A stretch of DNA of 64,000 nucleotides from Candidatus Odyssella thessalonicensis L13. GTDB lineage: Bacteria > Pseudomonadota > Alphaproteobacteria > Paracaedibacterales > Paracaedibacteraceae. Where the stretch lies: NCBI RefSeq assembly GCF_000190415.1, contig NZ_AEWF01000005.1, positions 62,001 through 126,000 on the forward strand. Reading direction: 5' to 3'. The notes beneath the pieces are model-generated. The model saw only the letters and a list, made by a program, of their open reading frames with translations, did not search any database and was not told the origin of the DNA. The first letter of the stretch is position 1; every line of letters begins with the position of its first letter. Shown here in pieces: positions 27,562-36,112 of the stretch. A program made the position numbers and the translations under genes.

Positions 27562-27696
27562 TCATTTCCTAAATGCAACTTTATGATAAGCAGTATCCGA
27601 GCCTAACTTTATTGCTTCCTCAATAGCCTTAAAACAAGCTTGGGCCAGAGATTCTTGTTGACTCTGTTGCAACATTGCTAACTTTGAGACGTGCAT
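27562..27696 (-). CDS. Possible short helical protein downstream of the DUF488 gene
   Basis: 44 residues ('MHVSKLAMLQQSQQESLAQA...AFRK') in the same frame as, and directly after, the DUF488 gene; open sequence extends back to the latter's stop codon at 27745. Amphipathic, Gln/Ala-rich, somewhat like a phasin C-terminus. No clear ribosome site. Could be a relic of a larger gene. Confidence 0.3.
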   Translation of the reverse strand: MHVSKLAMLQQSQQESLAQACFKAIEEAIKLGSDTAYHKVAFRK

Positions 27697-27744
27697 AGAT
27701 GCCTTAGAAAGGTTTTTCCAGTATGCTTGCTTTATGGAGATTAT

Positions 27745-28098
27745 CTATTTTAAATGTCGGATGTATTCTTTTAATGCTGCTGCATTGTTGAACCGTTCTT
27801 CTTTAGCTCCATAAAGAAGAGTCACATTTTGAGCTTTAAGAGATCTGATGATTGGTTGGAGATAATCTTTTTTAAAGTCTAATTCTTTATTATAGCGGTT
27901 GCAAAATTCAGTCCATTTCTCTGGGTCATGATTATACCATTTCCGTAAAAATGAGCTTGGAGCTACTTCTTTAAGCCACAAGTCAATGTGAGATTTTTCT
28001 TTGCTAATACCACGTGGCCAAAGGCCATCAACCAAAACTCTCAACCCATCCTCATTTTCAGCTGCTTGATATATTCGTTTGATTTTTAGCTCTGCCAT
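27745..28098 (-). CDS. DUF488/YeaO-family protein
   Basis: 117 residues, full length for the YeaO branch of DUF488. 'IKRIYQAAENEDGLRVLVDGLWPRGISKEK' region (motif 'VDGLWPRG') and 'WLKEVAPSSFLRKWYNHDP', 'VTLLYGAKEERFNNAAALKEYI' are the conserved blocks. Found widely in bacteria as a small cytosolic protein of unknown biochemical role, often near stress or metal-related genes. Stands alone between mobile-element debris; it is probably an old chromosomal gene. Confidence 0.85.
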   Translation of the reverse strand: MAELKIKRIYQAAENEDGLRVLVDGLWPRGISKEKSHIDLWLKEVAPSSFLRKWYNHDPEKWTEFCNRYNKELDFKKDYLQPIIRSLKAQNVTLLYGAKEERFNNAAALKEYIRHLK

Positions 28099-28249
28099 GG
28101 CCTTATACAGTAACTAAGTTTTTGCTTTTTTATCCTATATTTCCTTCTTTTAAAAGTTCAATGGTAAAATAATAAATTTTTTAGTTTATAAAAATCTTAT
28201 AATTTTTAATATAATTATATATTAGGGTCATTCACTTTGTAGTGAAATA

Positions 28250-28277
28250 GGTACCATCAACTTAACAAAGCAGCAAA
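28250..28277. mobile_element. Terminal scrap of a type D IS6-like element
   Basis: 'GGTACCATCAACTTAACAAA' matches, inverted, the right end of the IS at 30445-31279 (reading TTTGGTAAGTTGACGGTGCC). The rest was removed by the type C IS6 element that begins two bases later, another IS-on-IS junction. Confidence 0.65.
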
Positions 28278-28278
28278 C

Positions 28279-28958
28279 GGTGCTGTTGCAAAAAGTTATA
28301 AAGGTTAGGAAAGAGGCAGGAAGTATATGTAACTAGGCTGTATAGAGACCAAATTGCCTCTCTACCAGACGCACCTCTCCCATGAGTCCTTGTTCATAGT
28401 ACCATGCTCTCATCTGACCTTTTCTTCGTGTGGGCAAGTACCCTCTTCCTTGAGCTCCTTGGTTGCTACATGATAGGAAGCTGCTTTATCTGTATTGATT
28501 ATACTTGGTATTTCCCAGTCTTTAGGCTTCCTGAGAGCTGTAGATAGAAAGCACTTAGCTGCATTGATGTTTCTTCTAGAAGGTAGATAGAAGTCTATAG
28601 TGCGCCCATGCTTATCAACGGCTCTGTACAAGTGCTTCCATTGTCCCTTGACTTTAATGTATGTCTCGTCAACCCGCCAGCTACGGCCAAGAGAGGGGCG
28701 CCAATAGTAACTCAACCTTTTCAATATTAAAGGGGCATAATGCTGTACCCAACGATATAGGATGATATGGTCAACCTCAACGCCCCGCTCAATCATCATC
28801 TCTTTCAGATCGCGGTAGCTAATCCTATACTTACAATACCACTTTACACAACCTAAGATTATTGCACCTTGATAGTGCCGCCACTTAAAGTCATTCATAG
28901 CAACCCTGCTAGCTTTTTATTTAATCTAGGAAGATCTCAAACTTTTTATAACAGCGCC
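28279..28958 (-). mobile_element. IS6-family element (type C ends), second copy
   Basis: 680 bases with ends 'GGTGCTGTTGCAAAAAG' and 'CTTTTTATAACAGCGCC'. Its right end cuts into a serine recombinase gene (28960-29430). No matching target duplication. Transposase has lost its C-terminus by a frameshift different from that in the first copy. Confidence 0.85.
28410..28898 (-). pseudogene. IS6-family transposase, C-terminally frameshifted
   Basis: 162 residues: HTH-like start 'FKWRHYQGAIILGCVKW', first catalytic Asp in 'WRVDETYIKVKGQWKHLYRA', second in 'IINTDKAASY'. Against the copy at 10120-10685 one base is missing in the 'CPHE' codons, so the frame stops before the final glutamate. Inactive unless complemented by another copy. 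Confidence 0.85.
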
Positions 28959-28959
28959 C

Positions 28960-29430
28960 ATTTTTATTGATAAAGCGTCGGGCACCAAAACTGATTGGCC
29001 GGGTTTGGAAAAATATTTAGCTATTTTAGAACCAGGTGATGCCTTGCTGGTTTGGCGCCTCGATCGGTTGGGCCGATTCATGTCCCATCTGGTTAACTTA
29101 GTTCAATCATTATTTGAGCGTAAAATAGGGTTCCGATATTTATGTGACGGAGCCATTGATACCACGACGGCTTCAGGTGAACTAATATTTAACATCTTCT
29201 CAGCCATGGCTCAGTTTGAGCGACGTCTTATTCAAGAGCGGACTAGGGCGGGTCTCAACGCGGCTCGGGCCAGAGGAAGGAAAGGGGGGCGCCCACCTTT
29301 AAACCCACCTGACCCACGTATAATTAGTGCCAAGAAATTACATCAAGATAAAACGCTAAGTATCAATGAAATCTGTAGCACTCTAAAAGTTTCTAGAGCC
29401 AGTTTTTACAGATTCTTGAAAGAAGGCTGA
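28960..29430 (+). pseudogene. Serine recombinase truncated at its 5' end by an IS6 element
   Basis: Open from the IS edge: '[20 protein letters not shown]', '[19 protein letters not shown]', 'GAIDTTTASGELIFNIF', 'FERRLIQERTRAGLNAARAR' and end 'RASFYRFLKEG'. The catalytic serine domain start is gone. It is otherwise the undamaged sister of 26902-27462 (R instead of stop at both places). An internal start at 29005 would give a 141-residue protein without active site. Confidence 0.85.
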
Positions 29431-29637
29431 ACCCCCCATCTATCTTCTTCTACAACAGAGCCCATTATAGGCAGTGTGGAGTTTTTTAAAGCGGAGTCTT
29501 ATCTGTTCCCTCAAGGCAGTAACTCAGCACTGCCAATAATAGCGCCTTTTTAATAAAATTAAATTAATATAAAGTTATAATATCCCTTTTATAGGGAAAT
29601 TTTCTTCGCATTACTCTATTAAAAAGGGGATTTTCAT

Positions 29638-30147
29638 ATGGATTTAACTAGGACATCTTTAATAATTATGCTTGTACTCTTTGCTACACCTTCCTCTACC
29701 ATGGAGCTCCCTGCTACAATAATCGCCGGAAAACAGCAAAAAATTTGCGAGGAAGAAGCGTTTCAAGGAAAGGTTAGTAAATTTGTTGGGAAGAACGGCT
29801 ATCATAACCCCAACGCTCAGACCAATGTCACCAAGTGCAAAATAGAGGGCGAGAATTTGGTCATAGTTACCTCACATATATTTTCAAATTCCATGAACCC
29901 AGAGTATAGAGAGGTGGTAAAGAGAAAATCTGTATTCAAGAATAATAAAGTCTATCTTGAAACAATTATAGAATATTTAGAAGGAAATTTAACTCCTGCG
30001 GAAGCTCTAGCACAGTGTCAACGAAAGTATGACATCCCCGGAAAGCCCTTATTGAGAAACCCTGCTGCTATATTTTTATGGTCTGCGCCCGGGTATAAGG
30101 ATAGGAATGATACTCAACGCCACCCCGTATTTGTCCCTAAAAAATAG
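29638..30147 (+). CDS. Small secreted protein, possibly a remnant of a trypsin-like fold
   Basis: 169 residues with a signal peptide ('LIIMLVLFATPSSTM'). After it, 'VTKCKIEGENLVIVTSHIF' is reminiscent of the strand leading to the catalytic histidine of trypsin-like proteases (…vltAAHvf), but there is no Asp or GxSGGP motif, and the C-terminus is short ('RNPAAIFLWSAPGYKD'). It may be a truncated protease, a pseudo-enzyme or unrelated. AAAAGGGGA precedes the ATG. The preceding bases contain a small inverted repeat ('CCCTTTTATAGGG') that could be a regulatory site or a terminator for the recombinase. Confidence 0.5.
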   Translation: MDLTRTSLIIMLVLFATPSSTMELPATIIAGKQQKICEEEAFQGKVSKFVGKNGYHNPNAQTNVTKCKIEGENLVIVTSHIFSNSMNPEYREVVKRKSVFKNNKVYLETIIEYLEGNLTPAEALAQCQRKYDIPGKPLLRNPAAIFLWSAPGYKDRNDTQRHPVFVPKK

Positions 30148-30204
30148 AGTTAACAGGCAGAGGAAGAGGGTTATTCTTTTCTCGGCTCTGATGCTTGTAT
30201 GTTG

Positions 30205-30315
30205 ACAGAAGTCTTAGCCGTAGCTGTGAGTAATAAAAATCTACGCAAACGTTGGTCACTTTTATCTTACCATCTGCACGGCTCGGCGGACAAAGGAGAG
30301 GAAGTAAGAAGATAA
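30205..30315 (+). pseudogene. C-terminal fragment of a recD2-type helicase gene
   Basis: Encodes 'EVLAVAVSNKNLRKRWSLLS' followed by 'YHLHGSADKGEEVRR' and a stop. The intact recD2 at 61573-63786 ends with the near-identical 'AIAVSNKNLRKRWSLLSQHL' block. So a second recD2-like gene, or a duplicated 3' end, once lay here; the rest was lost next to the IS at 30445. Confidence 0.8.
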
Positions 30316-30444
30316 AATAATCCTCTCATTATTATAAAAAAACATCATAATGCACTTTTGGCCGTTTCCTGGCTAGAGCTCCAATTAATCTCAATCATCT
30401 CAGTGAATACATTGAATTATGAGTCAGAAATATCCCCTCAACTA

Positions 30445-31279
30445 GACACCGTCAACTTAACTAATAAAGGGTAGATGGAGGGTGGGAACTGTTAAATTTA
30501 GACACAAAGAAGCTGTAGAGCCGCCTCCAGCCAAATAGCCTTGGCGGCAGAGAAAGCAAATCGCTGATCAGGTGCTTTATTTCATACCGACCAACTTCCA
30601 CTGAAAAGATATTGCGGACCTTCCCCATCAGGGACAATAACCTTTGAACGCCAAGAGCAGACTTAAATTTTATCAAGCATTTTTCTTTACGGCGAGTCGG
30701 TTGATGGGCGTTGTCAATACGATTGTTAAGCCGCTTGTGGATCCTATGATTTGCTTGACGGCACATGAATTGGATCGGCTTTACATAACTTTTCAGTTTG
30801 TCGGTCCCAATAACCCTTGGGGCTGGGTATGTTCCCAATAATCGGCTTAGGAATCTGATAGCAGATTTCTTATTGCGTCGCTTTTGAGGAAAAACATCGA
30901 GCTCCCTTCTGTCGCTATCGACAGCTCTCCATAAAACAAACATCTCTCCATTAATCTTAAGAGCTATTTCATCCAGATGCCATTTATTACTTGGTTCTCT
31001 CTCATGCTTCTTGATGACATCTCTAAAATGAAGAGCGAATTTAATGCACCATTTCCTGACTGTCTCATGACTCAGGGTAATTCTTCGAAAGGCTAGTTGT
31101 TCCTGAACATCTCTATAATTATGATTGAAACGGTAATAAAGCCATACGGCTTGGCTGATGATCGAGACGGGGAAGCGGTGACGTTTAGGAGTTTTGCTTA
31201 AAGACATGACGGAATCATACCAGATTTATTTTCTCCTTACTCTATCCTTACTTTGCTGCTTTGGTAAGTTGACGGTGCC
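30445..31279 (-). mobile_element. IS6-like element (type D ends), complete
   Basis: 835 bases between 'GACACCGTCAACTTA' and inverted 'TAAGTTGACGGTGCC'. One intact transposase. A scrap of the same type is at 28250. No matching 8-base flanks. The 670 bases to its right (31280-31950) hold no gene that I recognise, only a double stem structure at 31755-31820. Confidence 0.85.
30461..31207 (-). CDS. IS6-family transposase (intact)
   Basis: 248 residues. 'RFPVSIISQAVWLYYRFNHNYRDVQEQL' is the N-terminal HTH region; DDE residues appear in 'NKWHLDEIALKINGE' (Asp), 'PRVIGTDKLKSYVKP' (Asp) and 'RRKEKCLIKFKS' (Glu). 'WRAVDSDRRELDVFPQKRRN' is the family's typical central motif. More divergent from the type A-C transposases than they are from each other. 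Long C-terminus with a Pro/Leu-rich end ('LLSLPPRLFGWRRLYSFF'). Appears functional. Confidence 0.9.
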   Translation of the reverse strand: MSLSKTPKRHRFPVSIISQAVWLYYRFNHNYRDVQEQLAFRRITLSHETVRKWCIKFALHFRDVIKKHEREPSNKWHLDEIALKINGEMFVLWRAVDSDRRELDVFPQKRRNKKSAIRFLSRLLGTYPAPRVIGTDKLKSYVKPIQFMCRQANHRIHKRLNNRIDNAHQPTRRKEKCLIKFKSALGVQRLLSLMGKVRNIFSVEVGRYEIKHLISDLLSLPPRLFGWRRLYSFFVSKFNSSHPPSTLY

Positions 31280-31754
31280 CTTGAATGATGAGCAGTTATA
31301 ACCTGCACTTGCGTCTTCTTGATTCGTGATTATAACTTCCTTACAACCACAGTAGCAGAGCTTGCTTTTCTTGCGCTAAGTTGCTTCCCAATCTATAGAG
31401 AAAGCTGCACGTTTTGTAATAAGCCTTTCTCTCAATGCAAACAATTGCTGTAGGGGCAATTTCTTTATATGCTACAATTTTTTCTATTAATTATGCACTG
31501 CCTTTTAAAGGTTAAATAATATATATTATTCCCCCCAAAATTATAGGCGTATTCCTTATTAGTTGTTGCTTCGTTAATTTAGAAATTTTTACAAATCTTC
31601 TATAGGCGCTCAGGTTATCCCACGTATTGTTGTCTTGACTCACAGAGCTTATATGTAAAATCTGTGATCAGAGGGAAACAGAGCGTGGCATACCAGGATT
31701 ATTAAGATCATTCTGATGCGAGTTCGTTTTTCCCTTTTGTCCCAATTTATTTCG

Positions 31755-31820
31755 TACGGTAGCATTAGAGCCTCTCAATATAAACTTTGAGAGGCCTACT
31801 CTTATACTTCCCCTACCGTA
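31755..31820. other. Nested inverted repeat (possible structured RNA or terminator)
   Basis: Outer arms TACGGTAG (31755-31762) and CTACCGTA (31813-31820) enclose a perfect 9-base stem GCCTCTCAA (31770-31778)/TTGAGAGGC (31787-31795) with an 8-base loop. No run of T follows. It lies ~140 bases before the adhesin gene. Confidence 0.45.
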
Positions 31821-31962
31821 GAAGGCTTATGTTACTGGGTATGATATACATAATATTCCATCAGAACCCAACTTTTGAATGGTCTCCATTAACTAACTCC
31901 TTGTTCTATCTTCCTATAGCAAGCTAAAATTTTATATAAAATTTATTTTTTTGGGGGTTGGT

Positions 31963-32535
31963 ATGGTGAATAAAGGTCAGATCGCACGGGGTGCGGCTGC
32001 TGTAAAGGTTGTGACGGTGGCATTGGTGTCTTGCTCTTGGTCGACCTTAACCTTGGCAACCCAGACTTATACAGTGACGGTGGGCACTGATACCCCCACA
32101 TCTCCCATCATCCCATCGGGGGGTGCACCAGGTACCGGGTATGACCTGCGGGGCGCAATCCTGGCGGCTAATGCTTCTGGGTACAGCAGTATTGCCATCA
32201 ATTTCAGCTTTGGCTCAGCGACCAAAATTACACTTGGCAATAACCTGCCGATGATCTCCAACTATACTACCAGCGGCGCGCCGATGACCCGTACATGGAC
32301 ATTTAATGGTAATGGCAATACCACCATTGATGGCGCCAGTAGTTATCGCGGGTTTTTCTTAAGTCAGATCCCAAGTTCCACAACCAAACAAGACTTGGAT
32401 TCAGCTAATAACAGTACCTCCTTCACCCTCACTATCCAAAACATGACGTTACAGAATATGCGCGCTCAGGGGGGAGCTGGGCATTCTGGTGGGGGGGGGG
32501 GGTGGTATGGGGGCAGGCGGAGCTGGGTTTATTAA
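31963..32535 (+). CDS. Autotransporter-type adhesin, 5' part up to the G12 tract
   Basis: Start ATG 31963 after GGGGG. First 190 residues: long signal-type N-terminus ('VKVVTVALVSCSWSTLTLA'), then beta-helix-like sequence ('TYTVTVGTDTPTSP', 'TWTFNGNGNTTIDGASS', 'FTLTIQNMTLQNMRAQ'). At a run of twelve G (32491-32502) the frame leaves the glycine-rich sequence and stops at 32535. With eleven or fourteen G it would continue into the 3' part (to 34720), making one ~915-residue protein. The sequence here is far richer in GC than the surroundings, a sign of foreign origin. As sequenced, the gene is off. Confidence 0.7.
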   Translation: MVNKGQIARGAAAVKVVTVALVSCSWSTLTLATQTYTVTVGTDTPTSPIIPSGGAPGTGYDLRGAILAANASGYSSIAINFSFGSATKITLGNNLPMISNYTTSGAPMTRTWTFNGNGNTTIDGASSYRGFFLSQIPSSTTKQDLDSANNSTSFTLTIQNMTLQNMRAQGGAGHSGGGGGWYGGRRSWVY

Positions 32536-34720
32536 TGGTTATTCGACTGTGACTTATAATAATGTCACCTTTACAAACTGTTTGGCGGTAGGAAGAGCTG
32601 GGAATAATAGTATTAACTCTGCTGGTGGGGGTGGTGGTATGGGCGGCAATGCAGGAGGTCCGGGGATTGGCGGCGGTGGTGGGGGAGGGCTTGGTGGTAA
32701 TGGTTCTAGCTCTGCTACGGCAGGGGGAGCGGGGGGTGGTATTGGTGGTAATGGGGGAACCTCCTCGACTGGTGGATGTGGCGGTGGGGGGTTTGGTGGA
32801 AGAGGAATTGGGCAGATTATAAACCCTGCAATTATCCCTTTATTCAATAATATGTATGCAGGAAACGGCTGCAGTGGGGGAAGTGGCGGAAATTATGGCG
32901 GCGGCGGTGGCGGTGGGGGAACCGGGGCTAGTGCTGGAAGCAACGCTTACACCGCTTACAATGGCTCAGACGGTAGGGGGGGGAATGGCGGTTCGTCCAT
33001 GTCATGCGGCGGCGGCGGTGGCGGTATCGGCGGGGTTACCACTACCAATAGTGAAGGGGGGAACGGCGGCTTTGGCGGCGGTGGGGGCGCAAGCTATGCT
33101 GGCAATGGAGGAAATGGCGGCTTTGGCGGCGGTGGGGCTGGCGGTATAGGTTCCGGTGTTGGGGGCTTTGGCGGCGGCGGTGGCGGTGGCGCTGGCACTT
33201 CCAGCGCAGGTGGGTTTGGGGGGGGCGGTGGCAGTTCCAGCCATACCACAGGTGCCGTCGGCGGCTTTGGCGGTGGTGGTGGTTGCGGCGGTTCCAGTAA
33301 CAGTGGCGGCAGTGGTGGATTTGGCGGTGGAACTGGAGGAACTAATGCTTATGGCGGCGGGGGCGCTGGGTTTGGTGGTGCCTTGTTTGTCCGCAAAAAT
33401 GGGACGTTAACTCTGCAAGGACCTATTACCTTTAGCAGCAACAGTGTGATGGGTGGAGCGGCGGGGGGCGGCAGTGCTACAGCCGGACAAGCCGCGGGAT
33501 CTGACCTATTTATGATGGGTGGATCGACGGTGACCCTGGACTCCACCAATAGCAATATTACTAGCAATGGCTCCATTGCCGATGACTATGGCAATACGGG
33601 GTCCACTGGGGGGCAACTGACCATTCAAGGAACCAATAAAGTGATCTTGAATGGCGCTAATACCTATGTCGGTGGCACGTTATTAAATAGCGGGACCCTG
33701 GCTGTAGGTAATAGCAGTGCTTTGGGAACGGGAACCCTTATCTTAAATGGTGGGACCCTGCAAGCGGCGGCTAATTCTTTAACGACCAGTGTCCCGATCC
33801 AACTCAATAATAATTCATCAATCGATACGCAAGCCTATACGTTCACCTGCAATGGGGCCATCAGTGGCACTTATAACCTAACCAAGGCCGGCAGCGGTAC
33901 ACTGATTCTCACAGGTTCAAGTGCCGGTTATTCCGGTGCTACGCTCATTAATGCCGGGACATTGACTTTAGATACCGGTGCCTCCATTGCCACCAGCTCG
34001 GCGGTTCAATTAAGCCCAGGGGCCACCTTCGACATCTCAGCTGGCAATCAAACCATTCAGGATCTCAGCGGCACCGGCGGGACGGTTAATTTGGGTAGTT
34101 CTACTCTGAGAGCTGGTACATCCAATAATACCACGTATAACGGCACTTTTTTCGGCCCAGGCGGGGTTATCAAACAAGGTACCGGGATCCTGACCTTAAC
34201 CAACACCAGTTCCCACTTGGGCCCGACGCTGATTGATGCCGGGGAGGTGAACCTTAATGGAGCGTTCAGCAATTCTCCGGTTACCATTAACCCTGGCGCC
34301 ACGTTGTCGGGCAATGGTACCGTTTATAGCTTAGTAAATGCCGGTATTGTGGCGCCGGGCAATTCCATTGGCCAGATGGGGATTTTAACCAATTATGATA
34401 ATCCTTCAGGCACCTATACCTGTGAGGTGGATGCGGCCGGCCAGTCGGATTTAATTGTTGTTGATGGCACGACCACCTTAGGCGGCACGCTATCGATTCA
34501 GCCCTTACCCGGAGCCTATCAATCGGGTACCCCTTATATCTATACCGTTTTATCGAGCCCCAATACTCCGATTAACGGCACCTTTAATACTGTTACAGGG
34601 ACCTCGCCATTGTTCTCATATACACCAACCTATGAGCCTAATGCGGTGCAATTGACGATGTTTAAAACTTTTAATTTTAGCCAAGTGATTACCAGCGGCA
34701 ATTATGCTGCACGGCATTAA
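32489..34720 (+). CDS. Autotransporter-type adhesin, glycine-rich passenger, 3' part, beta-barrel missing
   Basis: Continues the gene at 31963 in the next frame. Roughly the first 300 residues are Gly-rich blocks of the GGFGGGGG kind; then come passenger-associated beta-strand repeats ('NSGTLAVGNSSALGTGTLIL', 'GSGTLILTGSSAGYSGATLI', 'INAGTLTLDTGASI') and 'LSGNGTVYSLVNAGIVAPG', typical of AIDA-type autotransporters. It ends at 34720 shortly after 'NFSQVITSGNYA', where the translocator barrel should begin; the barrel has been deleted and the sequence joined to the 3' end of a convergent haemagglutinin-like gene. Without the barrel it cannot reach the surface. GC-rich, laterally acquired. Confidence 0.75.
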   Translation: MGGGGGMGAGGAGFINGYSTVTYNNVTFTNCLAVGRAGNNSINSAGGGGGMGGNAGGPGIGGGGGGGLGGNGSSSATAGGAGGGIGGNGGTSSTGGCGGGGFGGRGIGQIINPAIIPLFNNMYAGNGCSGGSGGNYGGGGGGGGTGASAGSNAYTAYNGSDGRGGNGGSSMSCGGGGGGIGGVTTTNSEGGNGGFGGGGGASYAGNGGNGGFGGGGAGGIGSGVGGFGGGGGGGAGTSSAGGFGGGGGSSSHTTGAVGGFGGGGGCGGSSNSGGSGGFGGGTGGTNAYGGGGAGFGGALFVRKNGTLTLQGPITFSSNSVMGGAAGGGSATAGQAAGSDLFMMGGSTVTLDSTNSNITSNGSIADDYGNTGSTGGQLTIQGTNKVILNGANTYVGGTLLNSGTLAVGNSSALGTGTLILNGGTLQAAANSLTTSVPIQLNNNSSIDTQAYTFTCNGAISGTYNLTKAGSGTLILTGSSAGYSGATLINAGTLTLDTGASIATSSAVQLSPGATFDISAGNQTIQDLSGTGGTVNLGSSTLRAGTSNNTTYNGTFFGPGGVIKQGTGILTLTNTSSHLGPTLIDAGEVNLNGAFSNSPVTINPGATLSGNGTVYSLVNAGIVAPGNSIGQMGILTNYDNPSGTYTCEVDAAGQSDLIVVDGTTTLGGTLSIQPLPGAYQSGTPYIYTVLSSPNTPINGTFNTVTGTSPLFSYTPTYEPNAVQLTMFKTFNFSQVITSGNYAARH
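32491..32502 (+). repeat. Poly-G tract (12 G) at the frame break of the adhesin gene
   Basis: A G12 homopolymer inside codons for glycine. Eleven G puts 'SGGGG' in frame with 'GMGAGGAGFING'. Such tracts vary in length by slipped-strand mispairing and act as on/off switches for surface proteins in Neisseria, Campylobacter and Bordetella. Confidence 0.75.
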
Positions 34721-35459
34721 GGGCAGCAGCATGAGCGGCGTCGACGTCCGCTTTAAGGGCTTGAGCGGTTATCACCGCGGCAATCTGAGCATAGGCCTTG
34801 ATGGCTTCCTTCTCCATAGCATAAAGGGATTTGCTCAGGGCCGCATACTCTTCGGTACCAGGGGTGAGTCCTTGTTCGCGAAGCTTCCCAGCGATCCGGT
34901 TAAGAGCAGACGGCATCAGGAATTCACCCACAACTTCCGCCGTGACAGCCCCTAAAGCTCCACCTAAGGCTGCGTCTTCGATCTCTTTGGAGCTGGCGCC
35001 GGATAATTTGGCATGGACAGCGCGGGTGGCAGCGCCCAGGGCCGCATGCATCGCCTTATGAGAGATGTAGTGGATTATATCAATCTGCTTAGCTTGATAA
35101 TCTTGACTGACCTCAGCGGCGCGTTTACCGCCAATGGCCTGCGCCCCCATTTGTGCAGCAGTATTGACCACCAAGTTAGTACCCGCTTCTTTAGCAGCTT
35201 GGCGCCAATCACCATAGACAATGCCTTGGCCCACCATACTTGATAAGTTTTCCACCAAACTTTGCTGCAAGGCTCCTACCCAACCGTCCCCTGCTACCGG
35301 TAGGCCGCCCATTGCCGCGCCGCCGACTAATGCTTGACCGACAAGCTTGGCCTTTAAACTTTTTAAGGCTTCTTTACTAAAAGTATCATGGGCGGCTTTG
35401 TCAGTTTGACCGCGATGTTCAATGGTATTGATGCCCATATTGGTGACAAAGGTGGTCAA
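34689..35459 (-). pseudogene. DUF637/filamentous-haemagglutinin-type protein, C-terminal piece
   Basis: 256 codons in one frame, e.g. 'SLVENLSSMVGQGIVYGDWRQ', 'AGTNLVVNTAAQMGAQAIGGK', 'DIIHYISHKAMHAALGAATR', 'LGGALGAVTAEVVGEFL': the region conserved before the toxin tip of CdiA/haemagglutinin-like two-partner secreted proteins (DUF637). It is out of frame with the preceding part (35456-36112) because of a nine-base G run. The end ('AVQHNCRW') is replaced by adhesin sequence at ~34705, so any C-terminal toxin is gone. Split here for clarity; formerly one gene. A related fragment is at 50394. Confidence 0.7.
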
Positions 35460-36112
35460 AGTGGTGGTAATCGCCCCCCCCCAATAATAACTCCTATGGT
35501 GCCGCCAATGGTTGCTGCAGCAGCATTGCCTAGAGCTGCTAACGGTCCCCCAGCGCCAGCCGTGGCAATCGTCATAATAATACTGGCAACAATTCTAGCA
35601 GCTTTGGTCATTCCTTGATGGGCAAAGCGGCCGGATTCATGGCGTTCATCAACCCAGACTTGGGTGACATCATCGCGTTCATCGAGAAGTTTGAGCCATT
35701 CATAGCCGGGCTTATTGCTGTAATCTTTGAGGCGTTTCCACTCGCGCGGACGGCCCTTGTCGACATCACCGTCGGCGCGGGAGTGCTTTTCTGTGACCAT
35801 CTCGACAACGATTCCTTCTGGGGTTCTAAACTCAACGCCCCCGCCTTCAGGGAAATGGAACTGGCAGGGCAGACGGTCCTCATCATACTCAAAGGTTTGG
35901 GAACGACATTGCCAAATGGCCTCTTTCGAGTGTTTTTTCACCTCCACAAAGTCGACATTGAGGGCCGTCAAAAGGCGAATCAGACTTTGCTTACTCTCGA
36001 CGATGGTCTTAACGGCGTGAACAGTGGTGCCAACGGACGTGACTGGACCTTCACTACCAAAGTAAACCGTTTCAAGGTACCCTGTTCCGATGTTAGGACG
36101 GACTTCCGATGT
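35456..36112 (-). pseudogene. Haemagglutinin/DUF637-type protein, middle piece
   Basis: Open from about 36112 ('RTSEVRPNIGTGYLETVYFG', 'GTTVHAVKTIVESKQSLIRL', then 'LTALNVDFVEVKKHSKEAIW') to 35456. Contains 'HFPEGGGVEFRTPEGIVVEM' and a hydrophobic glycine/alanine stretch ('IVASIIMTIATAGAGGPLA') typical of the pre-toxin region of contact-dependent toxins. No start codon or promoter: the 5' bulk of the gene is missing, cut at the border with the AT-rich 36.1 kb gene. Codon use and GC content match the adhesin, not the neighbours on the right. Confidence 0.65.
35474..35482 (-). repeat. Poly-C tract (9 C; G9 in the gene) at the frame break of the DUF637 gene
   Basis: Reading the minus strand, 'VII' is followed by nine G; ten or seven G would join the two halves as 'VIIGGGAITTTLTTF'. 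Same kind of frame break as in the neighbouring adhesin gene. Confidence 0.65.

Noticed and set aside
32600-33350. CRISPR-like or minisatellite array in the GGC/GGT-rich stretch
   Set aside because: The repetition is of glycine codons with irregular spacing; there are no constant repeats separated by unique spacers and no cas genes.
32500-33410. Many long open frames on both strands in the glycine-rich adhesin region
   Set aside because: They are by-products of GC-rich repetitive GGN codons (reading as Ala/Val/Pro-rich frames) and have no start signals.
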